64,000 nucleotides of DNA, taken from contig JAKAWV010000004.1 in assembly GCA_021827205.1 (NCBI GenBank), forward strand, positions 89,491 to 153,490, read 5' to 3'. The notes under the pieces were generated by a model, which did not search any database, had not been told where the DNA came from, and saw only the letters and a list, made by a program, of their open reading frames with translations. This document shows positions 54,531 to 63,473 of the stretch, in pieces; position 1 is the first letter of the stretch; each line of letters starts with the position of its first letter. The position numbers and the translations under genes are program-made. Source of the DNA: Pseudomonadota bacterium. GTDB taxonomy: Bacteria > Pseudomonadota > Gammaproteobacteria > Xanthomonadales > Rhodanobacteraceae.

Positions 54531-55642
54531 AGCACGCCCTTGGTACTGGGCAGCGCATCGCCTTCGCGCCGCAGCGCCGTGCGCAGCGCGCGCGCCACCG
54601 CCTTGAAGCAGATCTCGACCATGTGGTGCGCGTTCTCGCCCCGCACGTCCAGATGCAAGGTGGCGCCCAGCGTATCGCTGAGCGAGCGGAAGAAATGCGG
54701 TACCAGTTCGGTGGGTAGATCGCCGACGCGTTCGCGCGGAAAATGGCCGTTGAACACGAACCACGGCCGCCCGGACAAATCCAGCAGCGCCGTGGCGCTG
54801 GCCTCGTCCATCGGCAGGCGCACCGGCTGCGCTGCACTTGAATCGGGCACGGCGTCGGCCGCATCGGCCGCGCCATAGCGCGCGATGCCGCGTTTGTCGC
54901 CCAACGCCTGACGCAGCGCCTGACCCAACGCCAGCGCGCAGTCTTCGACCGTGTGGTGCTCGTCCACGGCCAGATCACCGTCGGCCCGAAGCTGCAGAGC
55001 GAAACCGCCGTGCTTGCCGATTTGTTCGAGCATGTGATCGAAATAGCCCAGGCCGGTGCGCACCTCGGGCGCGGCATCGCTATCCAGATCGACGCGCACG
55101 CGGATGCGCGTTTCGCGCGTGTTGCGCTCGATCACCGCCACGCGCGGCGCGTCGCACAGCACATGCGCGATCTGTGCCCAGTCCATGCCCTGCACACCCA
55201 CGCGCAGGCCGCGCACGCCAAGATTGGCGGCGAGCTGCATGTCGGTGGCGCGATCGCCCACCACCGCCGAGGCGGCGCGGCTCCAGCCATCATCGGCCAG
55301 ATAATGACGCAGCATGCCGACGCCGGGTTTGCGCGTGTCCAGTGCCTCGGCGGGAAGGCTACGGTCGATCAACACCTCGCGAAAGCGGATGCCCTGCGAG
55401 GACAGAATCTGCATCAGCAAGGCCTGCGGCCCGGCGAAATCAGCCTCGGGGAAACTGGCCGTGCCCAGGCCATCCTGATTGCTGACCATGACCAGCTCAT
55501 AGCCGGCGGCCACGCAGCGCTGCAGCGCGGCGATCACACCCGGCAGCAAGGCGAGTTTTTCGAAACGGTCGATCTGCTCGTCGGCGGGCTCCTCGATCAG
55601 GCAGCCGTCGCGATCGACGAACAGCAGCTTGCGCGCGCTCAT
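54527..55642 (-). CDS. hisB: Histidinol-phosphatase / imidazoleglycerol-phosphate dehydratase
   Basis: Bifunctional HisB, steps 7 and 9. 371 residues from ATG 55642. The N-terminal HAD phosphatase has 'LFVDRDGCLIEEP' near 7 and 'VGDRATDMQLAANLG' near 128. The dehydratase half, from about residue 180, has 'TGLGYFDHMLEQIGKHGG' near 204, 'DEHHTVEDCALALGQALRQA' near 240 and 'ENAHHMVEICFKAVARALR' near 340. ATGA overlap with hisC, GTGA with hisH. Confidence 0.96.
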   Translation of the reverse strand: MSARKLLFVDRDGCLIEEPADEQIDRFEKLALLPGVIAALQRCVAAGYELVMVSNQDGLGTASFPEADFAGPQALLMQILSSQGIRFREVLIDRSLPAEALDTRKPGVGMLRHYLADDGWSRAASAVVGDRATDMQLAANLGVRGLRVGVQGMDWAQIAHVLCDAPRVAVIERNTRETRIRVRVDLDSDAAPEVRTGLGYFDHMLEQIGKHGGFALQLRADGDLAVDEHHTVEDCALALGQALRQALGDKRGIARYGAADAADAVPDSSAAQPVRLPMDEASATALLDLSGRPWFVFNGHFPRERVGDLPTELVPHFFRSLSDTLGATLHLDVRGENAHHMVEICFKAVARALRTALRREGDALPSTKGVL

Positions 55643-56706
55643 GCGGCCTCCCGGCGCGCGGCCAGCGCGGCGAGCAGGGCGTCGTTCTGCTCCGGCGTGC
55701 CGATGCTGATGCGCAGCGCGTCCGCCAGCCCGGGATAGCGGCGGATGTCGCGCACCACGATGCCGGCCCGCAGCAGATCGGCATACACCGCCGCCGCATC
55801 GGTGAAACGTACGGCGAGGAAGTTGGCCTGCGAGGGCAGCACCGCGCGCACGCCGGGCAGCGACGGCAGCGCCGCCGCGAGCCGGGTGCGCTCGCCGCGC
55901 ACGGTTGCGATGCGCTCGCGCACCAGCGCCGCGCCCCCGTCCTGCAGCACGGTGAGCGCGGCATCGACGCAGGGCGTCGGCAGCGGATACGGCGGCATGA
56001 TCCGCCGCAGCAACGCGATCACCTCGGGCGCCGCCAGCAGGCTGCCGATACGCGCGCCGGCCAGCGCCCAGGCCTTGGACAAGGTGCGCAGCACGCCGAG
56101 ATGCTCGTAACGGTCGAGCAGCGTAGCCGCACTGGGCGCGTCGGCGAACTCGATGTAGGCCTCGTCGACGATCAGCAGCGCCCGCCCGCGCAACGCCTCG
56201 GCCAGGCGCTCGATGGTCGCCAGCGGCACCAGGGCGCCGGTCGGATTGTTGGGCGAGCAGACGAAGACGATCTTGACGGCGGGCGTCAGTCGCGCCAGCA
56301 GCGCGTCGGCGTCCAGCGTGAAGTCCGCCCGCAGCGGAATCTCCAGCACCGCCGCGCCCTGCACCTTGGCGCACACCGCGTACATGCCGAAGGTCGGCGG
56401 ACTGATGGCGACCGCGTCCACGCCGGCCCGGCAGAAGGCGCGCACCAGCAGGTCGATGGCCTCGTCGCTGCCGCGCCCCACCAGCACCCGCTCGGCGCGC
56501 ACGCCGTAGATCTGCGCCAGGCGCTGCACCAATGCGGCGGGTTGCGGATCGGGATAGCGATGCAGCGTCGCGCCGGCATCGCCCGGCGGCGGCCACGGCG
56601 ATTCGTTGGCGTTGAGCGCCACGCTGCCGCCGCGGGCCTCCATGCGCGCGGACGAGTACGGCGCCAGGGCGCGGATGTCGGCGCGCGCCAGATCGAGCAC
56701 ACTCAT
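55639..56706 (-). CDS. hisC: Histidinol-phosphate aminotransferase
   Basis: PLP-dependent transaminase. 355 residues. Motifs: '[13 protein letters not shown]' near 32, '[15 protein letters not shown]' near 77, '[12 protein letters not shown]' near 150, '[12 protein letters not shown]' near 185, the PLP lysine in '[16 protein letters not shown]' near 210 and a C-terminal Arg in '[13 protein letters not shown]'. Its ATG overlaps the hisD stop. Confidence 0.96.
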   Translation of the reverse strand: MSVLDLARADIRALAPYSSARMEARGGSVALNANESPWPPPGDAGATLHRYPDPQPAALVQRLAQIYGVRAERVLVGRGSDEAIDLLVRAFCRAGVDAVAISPPTFGMYAVCAKVQGAAVLEIPLRADFTLDADALLARLTPAVKIVFVCSPNNPTGALVPLATIERLAEALRGRALLIVDEAYIEFADAPSAATLLDRYEHLGVLRTLSKAWALAGARIGSLLAAPEVIALLRRIMPPYPLPTPCVDAALTVLQDGGAALVRERIATVRGERTRLAAALPSLPGVRAVLPSQANFLAVRFTDAAAVYADLLRAGIVVRDIRRYPGLADALRISIGTPEQNDALLAALAARREAA

Positions 56707-58010
56707 GCCGCGCTCTCCAGAGATTCCAGCCGCAGCGTCACCGCCCGCGCGTGCGCCTCCAGACCCTCGGCGCGCGCCAGCGTCACCGCGCAGGGTCCGA
56801 TCGCGCGCAGGCCCGCCGGACTCAGCTCCTGCACGGTGATCTGCTTCTGGAAGCTGGCCACCGACACGCCGCTCCAGGCGCGCGCGTGGCCGTCGGTGGG
56901 CAGCACGTGATTGGTGCCGGAACAGTAGTCGCCGACCGATTCCGGCGACCAGGCGCCGAGGAACACCGAGCCCGCGCTCCAGATCAGGGGCAGCAGCGCG
57001 CGCGGCGCGGCGACGTGCAGGATCAGGTGCTCGGGCGCATAGGCGTTGCTGACCGCGACCGCCTGCGCGAGATCGGCGACCTTGATCAGCCGGCTACCCG
57101 ACAGCGCCTGTGACGCAGTCGCCGCGCGCGGCAGCAGCGCACGCTGGCGCTCGACCTCGACGGCGACCGCCGCGAGCAAGGCCGTGTCGGGCGACACCAA
57201 TAGCACCTGCGAATCCGGGCCGTGCTCGGCCTGCGAGAGCAGGTCCGCCGCGACGATGCGCGCATCGGCGGCCGCGTCGGCGATCACCAGCACCTCGGAC
57301 GGCCCGGCCGGCATGTCGATCGCCGGGCCGCCGGGCAGTACGCTGACCTGCTGCTTGGCCTCGGTGACCCAGGCATTGCCGGGCCCGAACAGCTTGTCGC
57401 AGCGCGGTACGCTGGCCGTGCCCAGCGCCAGCGCGGCGATGGCCTGCGCGCCGCCGAATTTGAACACGCGCTGTACGCCGCAGCGGCGTGCGGCATACAG
57501 CACGGCTGCATCGCAGCGGCCGTCCGCGCGCGGCGGCGTGCACATCAGTACCTCGGGACAACCGGCGAGGCGCGCGGGCACAGCCAGCATCAGCACCGTG
57601 GACGGCAACGGCGCGCTGCCGGCGGGCACGTACAAACCGACGCGCGCGATCGGCCGCAGCATGCGCTCGCAACTTACGCCTGGCGCGGTCTGCACACGCA
57701 CGGGTTGCGGCGCGGTGGCGGCGTGGAATTGCTCGATGCGCGCGGCGGCTTCGGCAATCGCGAGCTTGAGCGTGGCGTCGAGTTCGGCCTCGGCGGCATC
57801 GGACTCGGCGGCGCTGACTTCCAGCGCGTCCAGCGCCACGCCATCGTGACGGCGCGTGAGCAGACGCAGGGCACCGTCACCATCCGCGCGTACCTGCTCG
57901 ATGATGCGTGCCACGCCTTCACGCACGGCATCGCCGCGCGCGCGCACCGGGCGCTGCAGGGCCTGCGCGCGCTGCACGGCGCTCAAATCGTTCCAGATCA
58001 GACTTTGCAT
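56703..58010 (-). CDS. hisD: Histidinol dehydrogenase
   Basis: Zinc-dependent, NAD-linked last enzyme of histidine synthesis. 435 residues. Signature '[20 protein letters not shown]' near 225 and following; zinc and catalytic residues in '[10 protein letters not shown]' style segment '[16 protein letters not shown]' near 260, '[10 protein letters not shown]' near 325 and '[13 protein letters not shown]' near 362. It starts 21 bases after hisG. Confidence 0.96.
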   Translation of the reverse strand: MQSLIWNDLSAVQRAQALQRPVRARGDAVREGVARIIEQVRADGDGALRLLTRRHDGVALDALEVSAAESDAAEAELDATLKLAIAEAAARIEQFHAATAPQPVRVQTAPGVSCERMLRPIARVGLYVPAGSAPLPSTVLMLAVPARLAGCPEVLMCTPPRADGRCDAAVLYAARRCGVQRVFKFGGAQAIAALALGTASVPRCDKLFGPGNAWVTEAKQQVSVLPGGPAIDMPAGPSEVLVIADAAADARIVAADLLSQAEHGPDSQVLLVSPDTALLAAVAVEVERQRALLPRAATASQALSGSRLIKVADLAQAVAVSNAYAPEHLILHVAAPRALLPLIWSAGSVFLGAWSPESVGDYCSGTNHVLPTDGHARAWSGVSVASFQKQITVQELSPAGLRAIGPCAVTLARAEGLEAHARAVTLRLESLESAA

Positions 58011-58031
58011 GATGGTGGGTTTCCGCAGTCG

Positions 58032-58931
58032 TCAAGCCAGCATTTTTTCCACCGGCAACACCAGCATCGAACTGGCGCCAGCGCGCTTCATGTCTTCGAG
58101 GTGTTGCCAGGTGATCACGCCGTGGCACAGCGCCTGCAGCGCAACCTGATCCTCGCGTCCTTCGATCGGCAGCAGCGTCGGCACACTGCCGCGCGGCAGG
58201 ATGCGGCCGATGGCGTCCAACGCAGAACGCGGCGCATGCAGCATCACCAGCTTGGATTCGCGCACCTGGATGACACCCTCGATGCGCCGCAGCAGCAACT
58301 CGATCAGCTCGGCGCGTTCGTCCGTGGGCAGCACGGCAGGCACCGCCAGCACGGCTTCGCTGTCCAGCAGCACCGTCACTTCCTTGAGCTGGTTCGCGGC
58401 CAGCGTGGCGCCACTGGACACCAAATCACAGATCAGATCGGCGGTGCCCAGCCGCGGCGCGATTTCCACCGAGCCGGACAGCGTGACCACGCGCGCGCGC
58501 ACGCCCTGCGCGCCCAGCCAATGCTCCAGCAGCGCCGGATACGTGGTGGCGATGCGCAAATCCTGCAACTGCTGCGCGCCACTCCATTCCTGCTCATGCG
58601 GAATCGCCAGCGCCAGCCGGCACTGGCCAAAACCCAGCGTGCGCAACGCGCGAAATCCGGGCTCGCGCTGCGCGGCGATGGCGGCCAAGCGCTGTTCCTC
58701 AAGCACGTTGTTGCCGACCACGCCGAGGTCGCACACGCCTTCGGCGATCAGGCCGGGGATGTCGTCATCGCGCACCAGCAGCAAGTCGACCGCCAGGGTC
58801 TCGCCGAAGCAGAACAGCTTGTCGCGACTCTGCCGGAACTTCAGCCCGCAGCGCGCCAGCAAATCCTGCGAAGGCTCGGCCAGACGCCCGGACTTTTGCA
58901 CAGCGATGCGCAGGCGCTCACGCGGCTTCAT
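58032..58931 (-). CDS. hisG: ATP phosphoribosyltransferase (long form)
   Basis: First committed step of histidine synthesis. 299 residues from ATG 58931, the length of the long HisG form with its own C-terminal regulatory domain for feedback by histidine. Motifs '[19 protein letters not shown]' near 8, '[15 protein letters not shown]' near 65, '[13 protein letters not shown]' near 115 and '[19 protein letters not shown]' near 155. The ATG overlaps the regulator's stop (ATGA). Confidence 0.96.
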   Translation of the reverse strand: MKPRERLRIAVQKSGRLAEPSQDLLARCGLKFRQSRDKLFCFGETLAVDLLLVRDDDIPGLIAEGVCDLGVVGNNVLEEQRLAAIAAQREPGFRALRTLGFGQCRLALAIPHEQEWSGAQQLQDLRIATTYPALLEHWLGAQGVRARVVTLSGSVEIAPRLGTADLICDLVSSGATLAANQLKEVTVLLDSEAVLAVPAVLPTDERAELIELLLRRIEGVIQVRESKLVMLHAPRSALDAIGRILPRGSVPTLLPIEGREDQVALQALCHGVITWQHLEDMKRAGASSMLVLPVEKMLA

Positions 58932-59308
58932 GCCCGCACCTGCGTCGCGCGGCGCGGCGTGCGCGGTTTCGGGCTCGCGCTCGTGGCGCGGCGCGGCCGA
59001 CGCGACTGCTGCGCGCGTGCCGCCGCCGCCAAGTAGCCGCCGTTGCCCTGATTCAGATAGCGCGCGACGCGGCCGATGGTGGTGATGCTGACCGCGGTCA
59101 GGTCGTGGATCTCGCGATACGGCGTCCCCGCCAGCAGATGCGGCACCACCGACCAGCGATCGACCAGCGCCTCGACCTCGGCCGGCGTGCACAGATCGCG
59201 CAGGAAGGCGCGCATCTCGCCCACGTCGCGCATGGCAAGCAGCGCACGGCACAGACCCTCCTCGGCCAGGGCACGCGGCTGCAGCGGTTCCAGCGAACGC
59301 CTCTTCAT
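58928..59308 (-). CDS. TrpR-family transcriptional regulator heading the his operon
   Basis: 126 residues from ATG 59308. A TrpR/YerC-type DNA-binding fold: '[20 protein letters not shown]' near 36, then the helix-turn-helix '[20 protein letters not shown]' near 61. A Lys/Arg/Pro-rich tail follows residue 95. The upstream ATG (59320) abuts the operator and probably lies at or before the transcript start, so I prefer 59308, preceded by GAGAG. As first gene of the histidine operon it is the likely repressor, with histidine as the natural candidate effector; a TrpR-type HisR has been proposed for xanthomonads (memory, unchecked). Confidence 0.88.
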   Translation of the reverse strand: MKRRSLEPLQPRALAEEGLCRALLAMRDVGEMRAFLRDLCTPAEVEALVDRWSVVPHLLAGTPYREIHDLTAVSITTIGRVARYLNQGNGGYLAAAARAQQSRRPRRATSASPKPRTPRRATQVRA

Positions 59309-59320
59309 CGTTGCTCTCAT

Positions 59321-59338
59321 GTACTAACGCGTTAGTAC
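59321..59338. promoter_or_regulatory. Palindromic trp-operator-like site of the his operon
   Basis: GTACTAACGCGTTAGTAC is a perfect 18-base palindrome lying directly between the -10 element and the regulator's first codons. Its outer arms GTACTA/TAGTAC are those of the E. coli trp operator, as expected for a TrpR-family repressor, with a different centre. Binding would cover the transcription start. Confidence 0.8.
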
Positions 59339-59341
59339 GTG

Positions 59342-59371
59342 ATGCTAGCCGATGAAGGGGACGGGCTGCAA
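59342..59371 (-). promoter_or_regulatory. Candidate promoter of the his operon
   Basis: On the minus strand TTGCAG (59366-59371) and TAGCAT (59342-59347) are 18 bases apart, and the operator begins four bases downstream of the -10. The rest of the 59372-59518 gap shows no gene and no histidine-rich leader peptide. Confidence 0.6.
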
Positions 59372-59518
59372 GCCTGGGTGGTAAGGGGCCGAGCAAGCCG
59401 CGCGCTCAACCATCTGCGAACGTCGTCGGGACGTGATGAATGAAACTTCTCAATTGACGCCATAGCAGCGCAAGGATGAACATCCGACGCTACGCCCACG
59501 GTGTTAGCCCCGCCCCCA

Positions 59519-60193
59519 ATGTCACGTTCACCTTTCGAGCTTAGAAACACGCACGGCATGCCCGTCAATCCGGACGATCTACTTGCGGATATGCGTCGCG
59601 TTGCAGAGCAGATTGGAACGGCCGCCCTCACTATCCGCGACTACCAACGTCACGGACGCTTTGCTCCATCCACGGCAATGCGGCAATTCGGCTCATGGAA
59701 TGCTGCGCTAAGTGCCGCCCAGCTTGTGACGTCCAACTCGTTAAACATCTCGGACGAGACGCTGTTCGAGAACATACTTGTGCTTTGGCAGCACTACGGC
59801 AGACAACCCCGTCGCTCCGAACTTGCATCACACCCGTCAACCATTTCACAAAGCCCGTACAACAGGCGTTTCCGCAGTTGGTCGGCTTCGCTTGTTGCAT
59901 TCGTAGAATATGCAAACACTTTGGATACGCCCGTGCCGACGCCGGTTACGGACCCAGCGCGCCGTCGGACTAGCCGCGACCCATCACTTCGCTTGCGTTT
60001 CAAGATCCTTCAGCGTGATCGCTTCACGTGCTGTCAGTGTGGAGCGAGTCCCACCGTCACAGCTGGCGTTGAGCTTCACATAGACCACATTATCCCTTGG
60101 AGTCTGGGCGGCGAGACGGTCCTAGAGAATCTCCAAACACTTTGTCTGCCCTGCAACATCGGCAAAGGCAATGCAGTCGTACCGCAGGGCTAA
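59519..60193 (+). CDS. HNH endonuclease with HEAR repeats
   Basis: 224 residues from ATG 59519 (ATG 59558 is an alternative). Two homing-endonuclease-associated repeats occur, about residues 17-67 ('TIRDYQRHGRFAPSTAMRQF') and 76-126 ('SPYNRRFRSWSASLVAF'). An HNH nuclease follows near 158-220: 'CCQCG', 'ELHIDHIIPWSLGGE', 'LCLPCNIGKGN', with both zinc CxxC pairs and the catalytic His. Such genes are usually stand-alone mobile or homing nucleases, or defence components. The sequence is less GC-rich than the adjacent his operon, suggesting transfer. Confidence 0.85.
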   Translation: MSRSPFELRNTHGMPVNPDDLLADMRRVAEQIGTAALTIRDYQRHGRFAPSTAMRQFGSWNAALSAAQLVTSNSLNISDETLFENILVLWQHYGRQPRRSELASHPSTISQSPYNRRFRSWSASLVAFVEYANTLDTPVPTPVTDPARRRTSRDPSLRLRFKILQRDRFTCCQCGASPTVTAGVELHIDHIIPWSLGGETVLENLQTLCLPCNIGKGNAVVPQG

Positions 60194-60248
60194 CAATAGA
60201 GCCGACAGCCACGGTCACGGGACATCTGGCCACCGACTACCCGAGCGC

Positions 60249-60692
60249 TTACGCCGCCTTCTTGGCCCAGCGTGCCGACAAGGCCTCGCAAGCCAAAGCG
60301 ACGACGTGCGGGATGGGGCGACTGCCGGTGCGGTAATGAGCCATCGTGCGGCGGCTGAGGCCGAGCGCATCGGCGGCGGTGTTCAGGGACAGATCGTGCC
60401 GGGCCATCCACGCGGCGAAGCGCTCGGGGCCCCATTCGCCCGCCTGCTCCCGCGCCATCTCGTAGAGCTGGTCGGCGCCCATGTCCACGTCGCCCGGCCA
60501 CTGCACGGCATGACCCCAGGCATCGACCCTGGCCTTGCGGAAATGCGCCGGGTCGCGCAGCGGCCCGTAGAGCTTGAAACGCCTGACCAGGCGCGCCACG
60601 TCCACCGGCAGGGTCTCGCCGGTGCTCCAGGTGATGGTGAGCGTCAGCGGCGGCTGCGCCTTGACGGCACGGATCAGGGGCGGCTTGTTCAT
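60249..60692 (-). CDS. DUF2442 protein with C-terminal HTH
   Basis: 147 residues from ATG 60692. The N-terminal part (about 5-85) fits DUF2442: 'LTITWSTGETLPVDVARLV' near 19 and 'YGPLRDPAHFRKARVDAWG' near 42. The C-terminal part (about 95-140) looks like an XRE-type helix-turn-helix: 'LSLNTAADALGLSRRTMAHY'. It overlaps the DUF4160 stop by four bases (ATGA). Probably the DNA-binding antitoxin-like partner of a two-gene module. Confidence 0.75.
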   Translation of the reverse strand: MNKPPLIRAVKAQPPLTLTITWSTGETLPVDVARLVRRFKLYGPLRDPAHFRKARVDAWGHAVQWPGDVDMGADQLYEMAREQAGEWGPERFAAWMARHDLSLNTAADALGLSRRTMAHYRTGSRPIPHVVALACEALSARWAKKAA

Positions 60693-60919
60693 CGCACGAT
60701 CTCCTTCCACTTTGCCAGCAGCATCGTCTGGTTCGCTTCGATCCAGGCCATGGCCGATGCGAGCCTGGCGGCCGGCCGTATCGTGCCCGACACTTTCAGC
60801 GACTCGATCTCGACCGTGCAGCGGCTGCCGTCGCGGAACTCCACGTGGACATGCGGCGGTCGATGATCACGCGGATAGATCGCGACATGGCAACCGGCGA
60901 ACTGCCTGAGCTTCGGCAT
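60689..60919 (-). CDS. DUF4160 protein
   Basis: 76 residues with the DUF4160 hallmark 'VAIYPRDHRPPHVHVEFRDG' near 12, then 'AWIEANQTMLLAKWKEI' at the end. DUF4160 and DUF2442 genes are commonly adjacent and behave like toxin-antitoxin pairs in genome surveys; activity is unproven. The pair lies between the HNH gene and the interrupted lyase. The following 92 bases (60920-61011) hold nothing recognisable. Confidence 0.8.
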   Translation of the reverse strand: MPKLRQFAGCHVAIYPRDHRPPHVHVEFRDGSRCTVEIESLKVSGTIRPAARLASAMAWIEANQTMLLAKWKEIVR

Positions 60920-61011
60920 GGCTGATCATGGTGCAATAAATTCACCATGTCAACGAAGGCGGACAGCGTCAGCCGGAGCCAGGCCCGACGTGGGCGCGCA
61001 CCTGCCCCGCC

Positions 61012-61370
61012 TCAGTCCAACCCCTGCCCCGTCAGCGCCACCATCCGCGCGATGTCGCCGTCCATCGCACGGTCGCGCGGCATGAAGGCCACCTCGCGGC
61101 GGATGGCTTCCAGGGCGCGCGCGACGGCGGCGCCGGGGCGGAACTCGGGCGCGTCGGCCAGGGCCTGCATCAGCGCGCGGGTCTCTTGTTCGAACTGCGC
61201 GTGCTGCGGGTAGCCGGCCTCGGGTGCGCCGCCGATCTTGGCGGCCAGCACGCGCCAGTCGCCGCGGCGGGCCAGGCGGCGCGCGGCGTTGAGCATGTCG
61301 CGGCGGTAGTCCAGCGCCTGCGCGGCGGTGTACTGCACGATCATGAAGCCGGAGTCGGTGGCGTCCTCGT
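61012..61370 (-). pseudogene. 3' fragment of an aromatic amino acid (histidine-type) lyase
   Basis: C-terminal part of an MIO-type ammonia-lyase, cut off from its 5' part by the insertion. It resumes at 'NEDATDSGFMIVQYTAA', exactly where the 5' fragment stops. It then passes directly to 'QALDYRRDMLNAARRLAR' and a normal C-terminus. Family members have about 75 more residues between these segments, including the PxSxxxxxEDH-type active-site stretch, so there also seems to be an internal deletion. The gene is therefore broken in two ways. Confidence 0.8.
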
Positions 61371-61380
61371 TGCGGATTCT
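61371..61380 (+). repeat. Left terminal inverted repeat
   Basis: TGCGGATTCT, immediately after the CTCGT target duplication at 61366-61370. Beyond it the left non-coding arm (61381-61733) holds GC-rich inverted repeats (CGGCCGGAAAGCGGCCG near 61554) and no gene on either strand that I can support. Confidence 0.9.
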
Positions 61381-61733
61381 TGAAGCCACTGACTGACATG
61401 CTGGCAATAGCTGACCTTCCGTACTTGCTGCCCGTAGTGCCTGCCCAGCATCATCGCCGCCAAGGACCGCAGATCTGAAGGCAGCCGACGTTGCAGCCCG
61501 AGGTGCAGAGAGGCAGAGTGCGGCCCTTTGCGGTCCGCCAAGCGTACCGATCCCGCGGCCGGAAAGCGGCCGCTTAAAGGCCGCGCACATACACCGGCAA
61601 CCACCTTGTCAATCGCATCACTGGTGATTTGACGCAATGGCGAATGGGCGGTGGGATTACAGTACCGCTGGATTTCGATATTGCGCTCGGCGCCACAGCA
61701 GAGCATCAAGAAGAACGCTCAGAGGCTCCAGAT

Positions 61734-63194
61734 ATGGATTTTTCTTTCAATCGGTTGGATGGTAGCCCTTGCATTGAACTGAAAGGGCTCCGTTGCATCA
61801 ACGTGATCCTCGGACGCAACGGCGCAGGCAAGAGTCAGCTCCTACGAGCACTTGACACCGAGATGGTTGCCAAGAACGAGACATACCGCGTCAGCTACGT
61901 CACGCCGGAGCGCGCAGGCACGTTTCGGCGCGACGCAAACGTCGAAGTCAACACCGTGAATTCGGCCCGGTGGGCCGCCAATACGCGGCGCGCCAATCAA
62001 GCACCCGGCTTCAAAGCGATGTCGCACCTTGCTCTGCGTAATGCTGAGCGTGCTTATCTGATTAAGCTCGAGGACAGTGACGCGCGCGGCAAGAGCTTCC
62101 AGCGTGACTGCCTTGATCCCATTAGTCGAATGTTGAGCAATGTCTCCATATCAAGAGGCGAGATGGACTTTGAGTTTCACTCGATCAACGGTGATGCAAT
62201 CAACGCCGACAATTTGAGCAGCGGGGAATCCGAAACAATTAGCCTCGCGTCAGAGGTTCTTAGCTTCCTTGCCGCCGTGGACCGGAGCAAGCTAAATGTC
62301 CTACTCCTCGATGAGCCGGATGTCCATCAGCATCCAGACCTGCAGGGGCGCTTTGGGCAGTACTTGCTGGAACAGGTGGGCAATCTCGAAGAAGAGGATC
62401 GCAAGAAGGTCGTAATCTGCATCGCGACGCACAGCACCCCTCTGGTGTGCGCGCTTGCGAGCAGCGACATGACCTCGATCGGCACTAAGGAATTCGACAG
62501 CAACATCGTTGATCTAGCTAAGCCAACAGACAACTTGCGCAAGGTTGCCCCGTTCTTCGGGCATCCGCTGTCACTGAGCTTGAGCCGCGATCCGATACTG
62601 ATCCTTGAGGGCGAGGATGACGAGCGCGTCTGGCAGCAGGCCGCGCGTACCTCCCAAGGAAAGATCCGGCTCTTCCCAGTGCTCGCTACGTCGGTGGGTC
62701 AGCAGTCTGAGTTGGAGACCTTCACCGATCGCATGCTGAAGGCGATCTACGATCAGCCATTGGCGTATTCACTGCGGGACGGTGATAAGAGGAATGGAAC
62801 TCTTTCCCCGACTGGGTGCGTCGAACGATTTCGGTTGCAGTGTTACGCCATTGAGAACATTCTCTTGACGACCGAGTGCTTGGCCAAGATGAATGTCGCC
62901 GACTGGGCTGACTTTCAGGCCAAGACCGCCAAGTGGATCACAGCCAACGTTGGACACAAGGCGATTCCTGATCTGCAGGCTCTCGTTGCATCGGTTGATC
63001 GCTTTAGGCATGAGAAGATCAAAGACATCCGCCATATCATCGTAGCCATCACAGGCACCAAGAAGCCCTGGGAGGTCGTCGTTGGACAGGCGCTGGCGGG
63101 TGCCATAGGGACACCCAGCGCGCCGACAGATCGGTTCGGCCTCCTGACATTCATCGGGGCAGACGCAGCCAGGAAGCTCCTCCATGCCGTGTGA
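61734..63194 (+). CDS. ABC-type ATPase fused to a TOPRIM/DUF4435-like nuclease domain
   Basis: 486 residues from ATG 61734, preceded by AGAGG; the frame is open further upstream but not family-like. ATPase half: Walker A 'ILGRNGAGKSQLL' near 26, signature 'NLSSGESETISLAS' near 160, Walker B 'VLLLDEPDVHQHPD' near 191 and H-loop 'CIATHSTPLV' near 235. C-terminal half: 'PILILEGEDDERVWQQ' near 287, the Glu and Asp of a TOPRIM, 'LRDGDKRNG' near 345 and 'CYAIENILLTTE' near 365, as in DUF4435. OLD nucleases and the PARIS pair AriA/AriB combine these activities, so a single-gene anti-phage effector is likely. It is the only cargo of the insertion and less GC-rich than the chromosome. Confidence 0.82.
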   Translation: MDFSFNRLDGSPCIELKGLRCINVILGRNGAGKSQLLRALDTEMVAKNETYRVSYVTPERAGTFRRDANVEVNTVNSARWAANTRRANQAPGFKAMSHLALRNAERAYLIKLEDSDARGKSFQRDCLDPISRMLSNVSISRGEMDFEFHSINGDAINADNLSSGESETISLASEVLSFLAAVDRSKLNVLLLDEPDVHQHPDLQGRFGQYLLEQVGNLEEEDRKKVVICIATHSTPLVCALASSDMTSIGTKEFDSNIVDLAKPTDNLRKVAPFFGHPLSLSLSRDPILILEGEDDERVWQQAARTSQGKIRLFPVLATSVGQQSELETFTDRMLKAIYDQPLAYSLRDGDKRNGTLSPTGCVERFRLQCYAIENILLTTECLAKMNVADWADFQAKTAKWITANVGHKAIPDLQALVASVDRFRHEKIKDIRHIIVAITGTKKPWEVVVGQALAGAIGTPSAPTDRFGLLTFIGADAARKLLHAV

Positions 63195-63463
63195 TTAGTG
63201 ATCCTCGCGGCAGCCGACGGATCCCGCCGCCGGCGATCGTTGCCGTAGTTGGAAGCGAGGGAGCCGCTTTAAAGGCCTGCATGGCGGGAGACCACGCTTT
63301 CTTGAATACAGGACTGTGGGGCAGCCGCAAGCCGCCGTTCGTCAACGCTGGCTCTCGTCGATCCAGACGCTGTTGATGACCGCAGAGCTGTTCAAAGCGG
63401 TCACCACCAGCAGCGCCGCGACAAAGTGGCCAGCGAATACCAGCACACCCGGACAGCGTAGCC

Positions 63464-63473
63464 AGAATCCGCA
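63464..63473 (-). repeat. Right terminal inverted repeat
   Basis: AGAATCCGCA, the exact complement of the left end, followed by CTCGT at 63474-63478. The preceding arm (63195-63463) is non-coding apart from an accidental extension of the lyase frame, and carries a subterminal GGCCAGCGAATACC motif that echoes the end. Confidence 0.9.

Larger units (their letters stand above)
61371..63473. mobile_element. 2.1-kb transposon-like insertion with ATPase cargo, no transposase
   Basis: The ends are perfect 10-bp inverted repeats TGCGGATTCT...AGAATCCGCA, flanked on both sides by the 5-bp direct repeat CTCGT (61366-61370 and 63474-63478). A second block, TGCTGG, sits in register at positions 29-34 from both ends. 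Deleting the element plus one repeat joins the two lyase fragments in frame through Gly-Asn-Glu-Asp-Ala. TG...CA ends, 5-bp duplication and subterminal GGCCAG/GCCAGAATCC repeats recall IS21-type ends (inference). No transposase is present, so it would need one in trans. Confidence 0.88.

Noticed and set aside
59309..59518. Histidine attenuator (leader peptide with a run of His codons) before the his operon
   Set aside because: No short frame with clustered His codons and no terminator/antiterminator pair was seen on the minus strand.
61341..61709. Minus-strand frame crossing the left end of the insertion
   Set aside because: It spans the junction of element and lyase gene, so it cannot be an ancestral gene, and no transposase motif (DDE or Ser/Tyr recombinase) is visible in it.
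63342..63473. Natural C-terminal extension of the lyase protein
   Set aside because: These residues are read from the right arm of the insertion, after the exact end of the target duplication; they do not resemble the lyase family.
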